A stretch of 64,000 bases of DNA from Capsulimonadaceae bacterium (lineage in GTDB: Bacteria; Armatimonadota; Armatimonadia; Armatimonadales; Capsulimonadaceae). The position numbers and the translations under genes are program-made. This document shows positions 62,368-64,000 of this stretch, piece by piece. The notes beneath the pieces were generated by a model. That model had not been told where the DNA came from and made no database searches. It saw nothing but the letters and a program-made list of their open reading frames with translations. Numbering within the stretch: position 1 is the first letter of the stretch; each line of letters begins with the position of its first letter. The stretch lies in contig JARLGU010000041.1 of NCBI GenBank assembly GCA_031292625.1, forward strand, positions 124,001 through 188,000. Direction: 5' to 3'.

Positions 62368-64000
62368 ATGAGAAAATCGTCCACGACAGCCGCATCAGGC
62401 CTCGACCCATTCTATGCGCCGCGCACCGATCAGATATCGAGGGCGCGCGCGCGGATACTGGGCATAATTTTGCTTGCGCCGTTCGCGGTCCTTGCGGCCA
62501 GATTGTGGTACTTGCAGATTGCGCATGGCGAGGACTATTTTCGCGCTGCCGAGTCAAACCGCACGCGCATCTTACGGGTTGGCGCTCCGCGCGGGCTTAT
62601 TCTCGACAATACGGGAGCCATTCTTGCGTCTACTCGTCCCGAGTATGCCGTTTATGCCGTTCCGGCGGTAGCGCACAGAAAGGATATCCTTCGCCGCCTG
62701 TCGGCCATTCTCAACATGTCGCCGGATGAAATCCAGGGCGTGTTGACGGCCGAGAGACGCAATAACTATTCCCCCGTACGCCTTGCCCTGAATGTATCCC
62801 TCGCTACGATCACCCGCGTTGAAGAAGATCGTCCCTATCTGCCGGGTGTGAGCACGGCTCCCGAGCCCGTTCGATGGTACCCAAGGGATTCGCTCCTCGC
62901 GAACACGTTAGGGTCGCTTGGCCGCATCGATTCCACCATGTACCGCGCAAAGCGAGGCTCCGGCTACTTTTCCGACGATTTCGTCGGCAAGGGCGGAATT
63001 GAGGCCCAGTACGAAAGCCTCCTCCACGGTACTCCCGGGGGCACACTCGTCGAAGTGCAGGCACGCGGCGGCGCTCCAGTCAACCTCGGACAGATCGAGC
63101 CGATTCCCGGAAGGACGCTGCGCCTGACGGTCGATCAAGGCGTTCAGCGAGCCGCGGAGGATACCTACCGTGAACACGGTTGGACCGGCGGCGCCGTTGC
63201 CCTCGATATCAACACCGGCGCTGTCCTCGCGATGGCGTCCGCGCCCACATACAACCCAAATGCCTTCGCGAAGGGGATCAACGGCCGCGAATGGGCAACG
63301 TTGCGTCTAAATCCCGGCAAACCGCTTCTCAACCGGCCCGTCGACTCGCTTTATCCGCCCGGATCCACATTCAAGCAAGTTGTCGGCCTCGTTGGGCTGG
63401 CTAGCCACGTTGTCACGAGCGGGACGACGTACATTTGTAACGGCTCGCTGATGATCGAGAAGCAGCGCTTTGGTTGCTGGGCCGTTCATGGCCCGGTCGA
63501 TTTCCGCAAGGCGATCGCCGATTCCTGCGACGTCTACTTCTATAAAACCGGCATGCTCGCGGGACCGACTCGCATCTCTCGTTTCGCAAAGGAATACGGC
63601 CTTGCGCGCCTGTCCGGTATCGACTTGCCCCACGAGATGATCGGCTCGGTCCCAAGTCCTGAGTGGAAGGAACGTCGATTTCGCAAGCTCGGTCCGATCT
63701 GGGCCGAGTGGTACACCGGCGACACGCTAAACATGTCTATCGGACAGGGATTTGTATTAACCACGCCGCTCCAAATGGCGATGGTTACGGCCGCGACCGC
63801 GAACGGCGGCACCGTATTTAAGCCCTACCTGCTCAACTCCGTACTGGATCCGCTCACTGGCGAAGTGTCCCAAAAGACCGTACCCTCGGTTCTGAGCCGA
63901 GTCTATGCTCCGGAGGAGTGCTTCCAGGTCGTTCGAGAAGGGATGCGGGACTGTGTAACGGACGGTACGGGGCAGATCGTCAACTTCAAGTCGATGGCGG
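62368..64000 (+). CDS. mrdA: Penicillin-binding protein 2 (partial, runs off window)
   Basis: 544 codons visible, open at the right edge. An N-terminal TM helix (about 31-50, ILGIILLAPFAVLAARLWYL) is followed by the PBP dimerisation region (RVGAPRGLILDNTGAILA, GKGGIEAQYESLLHGTPGG). The transpeptidase carries PPGSTFKQVVGL (catalytic Ser at about 333) and SCDVYFYKTG (SxN-like SCD). The KTG motif expected next should lie just beyond the window edge. This is the elongation-specific class B PBP of rod-shaped cells. It follows the PBP1A gene by 54 bases; no strong ribosome site. Confidence 0.93.
   Translation, partial: MRKSSTTAASGLDPFYAPRTDQISRARARILGIILLAPFAVLAARLWYLQIAHGEDYFRAAESNRTRILRVGAPRGLILDNTGAILASTRPEYAVYAVPAVAHRKDILRRLSAILNMSPDEIQGVLTAERRNNYSPVRLALNVSLATITRVEEDRPYLPGVSTAPEPVRWYPRDSLLANTLGSLGRIDSTMYRAKRGSGYFSDDFVGKGGIEAQYESLLHGTPGGTLVEVQARGGAPVNLGQIEPIPGRTLRLTVDQGVQRAAEDTYREHGWTGGAVALDINTGAVLAMASAPTYNPNAFAKGINGREWATLRLNPGKPLLNRPVDSLYPPGSTFKQVVGLVGLASHVVTSGTTYICNGSLMIEKQRFGCWAVHGPVDFRKAIADSCDVYFYKTGMLAGPTRISRFAKEYGLARLSGIDLPHEMIGSVPSPEWKERRFRKLGPIWAEWYTGDTLNMSIGQGFVLTTPLQMAMVTAATANGGTVFKPYLLNSVLDPLTGEVSQKTVPSVLSRVYAPEECFQVVREGMRDCVTDGTGQIVNFKSMA

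Overview
The window looks like a chromosomal segment from a diderm, heterotrophic bacterium of the Armatimonadota type (Capsulimonas/Fimbriimonas-like). The best phylum marker is the prepilin at 543-1586, whose N-terminus ([20 protein letters not shown] followed by [17 protein letters not shown]) is the form seen over and over in that phylum. An outer membrane with LPS is implied by kdsA and heptosyltransferase domains. Peptidoglycan synthesis is implied by PBP1A and PBP2. Assignment to the phylum is inference from family resemblance, without any search.

Layout. 1-542: a decayed IS3-family transposase remnant and the pilin terminator. 543-9861: DUF1559-type pilin, a small anchored protein, a TMTC-like TPR membrane protein, a second polytopic membrane protein and a 1061-residue acidic/proline-rich protein with a lipobox. 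9964-10040: tRNA-Pro(GGG). 10203-24059: a glycan-use island with two beta-helix proteins (GH110-like), two SGNH hydrolases, GH29 fucosidase, sialate O-acetylesterase, a UroD-family protein and two sugar-type regulators, one of them frameshifted. 24270-31271: transglutaminase-like protein, sucA-sucB, LysR, and a small outer-membrane barrel candidate. 31471-35514: surface-sugar operon (double GT9, kdsA, Pgi/Pmi isomerase). 35515-35982: intergenic region with 24/25-bp direct repeats around a foldable segment. 35983-40051: DUF4127 and GH38. 40165-42938: DUF190, CrcB/FluC and a GltD-like FAD/Fe-S oxidoreductase. 43130-45783: secreted phosphatase-family enzyme and an IscA-type protein. 46024-55562: a large signalling cluster. 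55723 to the end: clpB, a small membrane protein, a class II aldolase with a structured leader, PBP1A and PBP2 (cut by the window edge).

The two observations that best fit an undescribed system are: (1) a one-strand signalling module of multi-PAS histidine kinase, REC-HDOD, REC-degenerate HD-GYP, soluble Ser/Thr kinase with beta-rich tail, DUF1330-like protein, and a pseudokinase-TM-FecR-like protein, with no DNA-binding output domain; and (2) TTAA-N7-TTAA arrays with an 11-bp period in several intergenic regions, including upstream of the secreted phosphatase and of the pilin. These resemble the direct-repeat Pho boxes bound by PhoB/SphR-type regulators and may define a local regulon.

Starts were chosen mainly by Shine-Dalgarno spacing and N-terminal plausibility; family names come from motifs read by eye.
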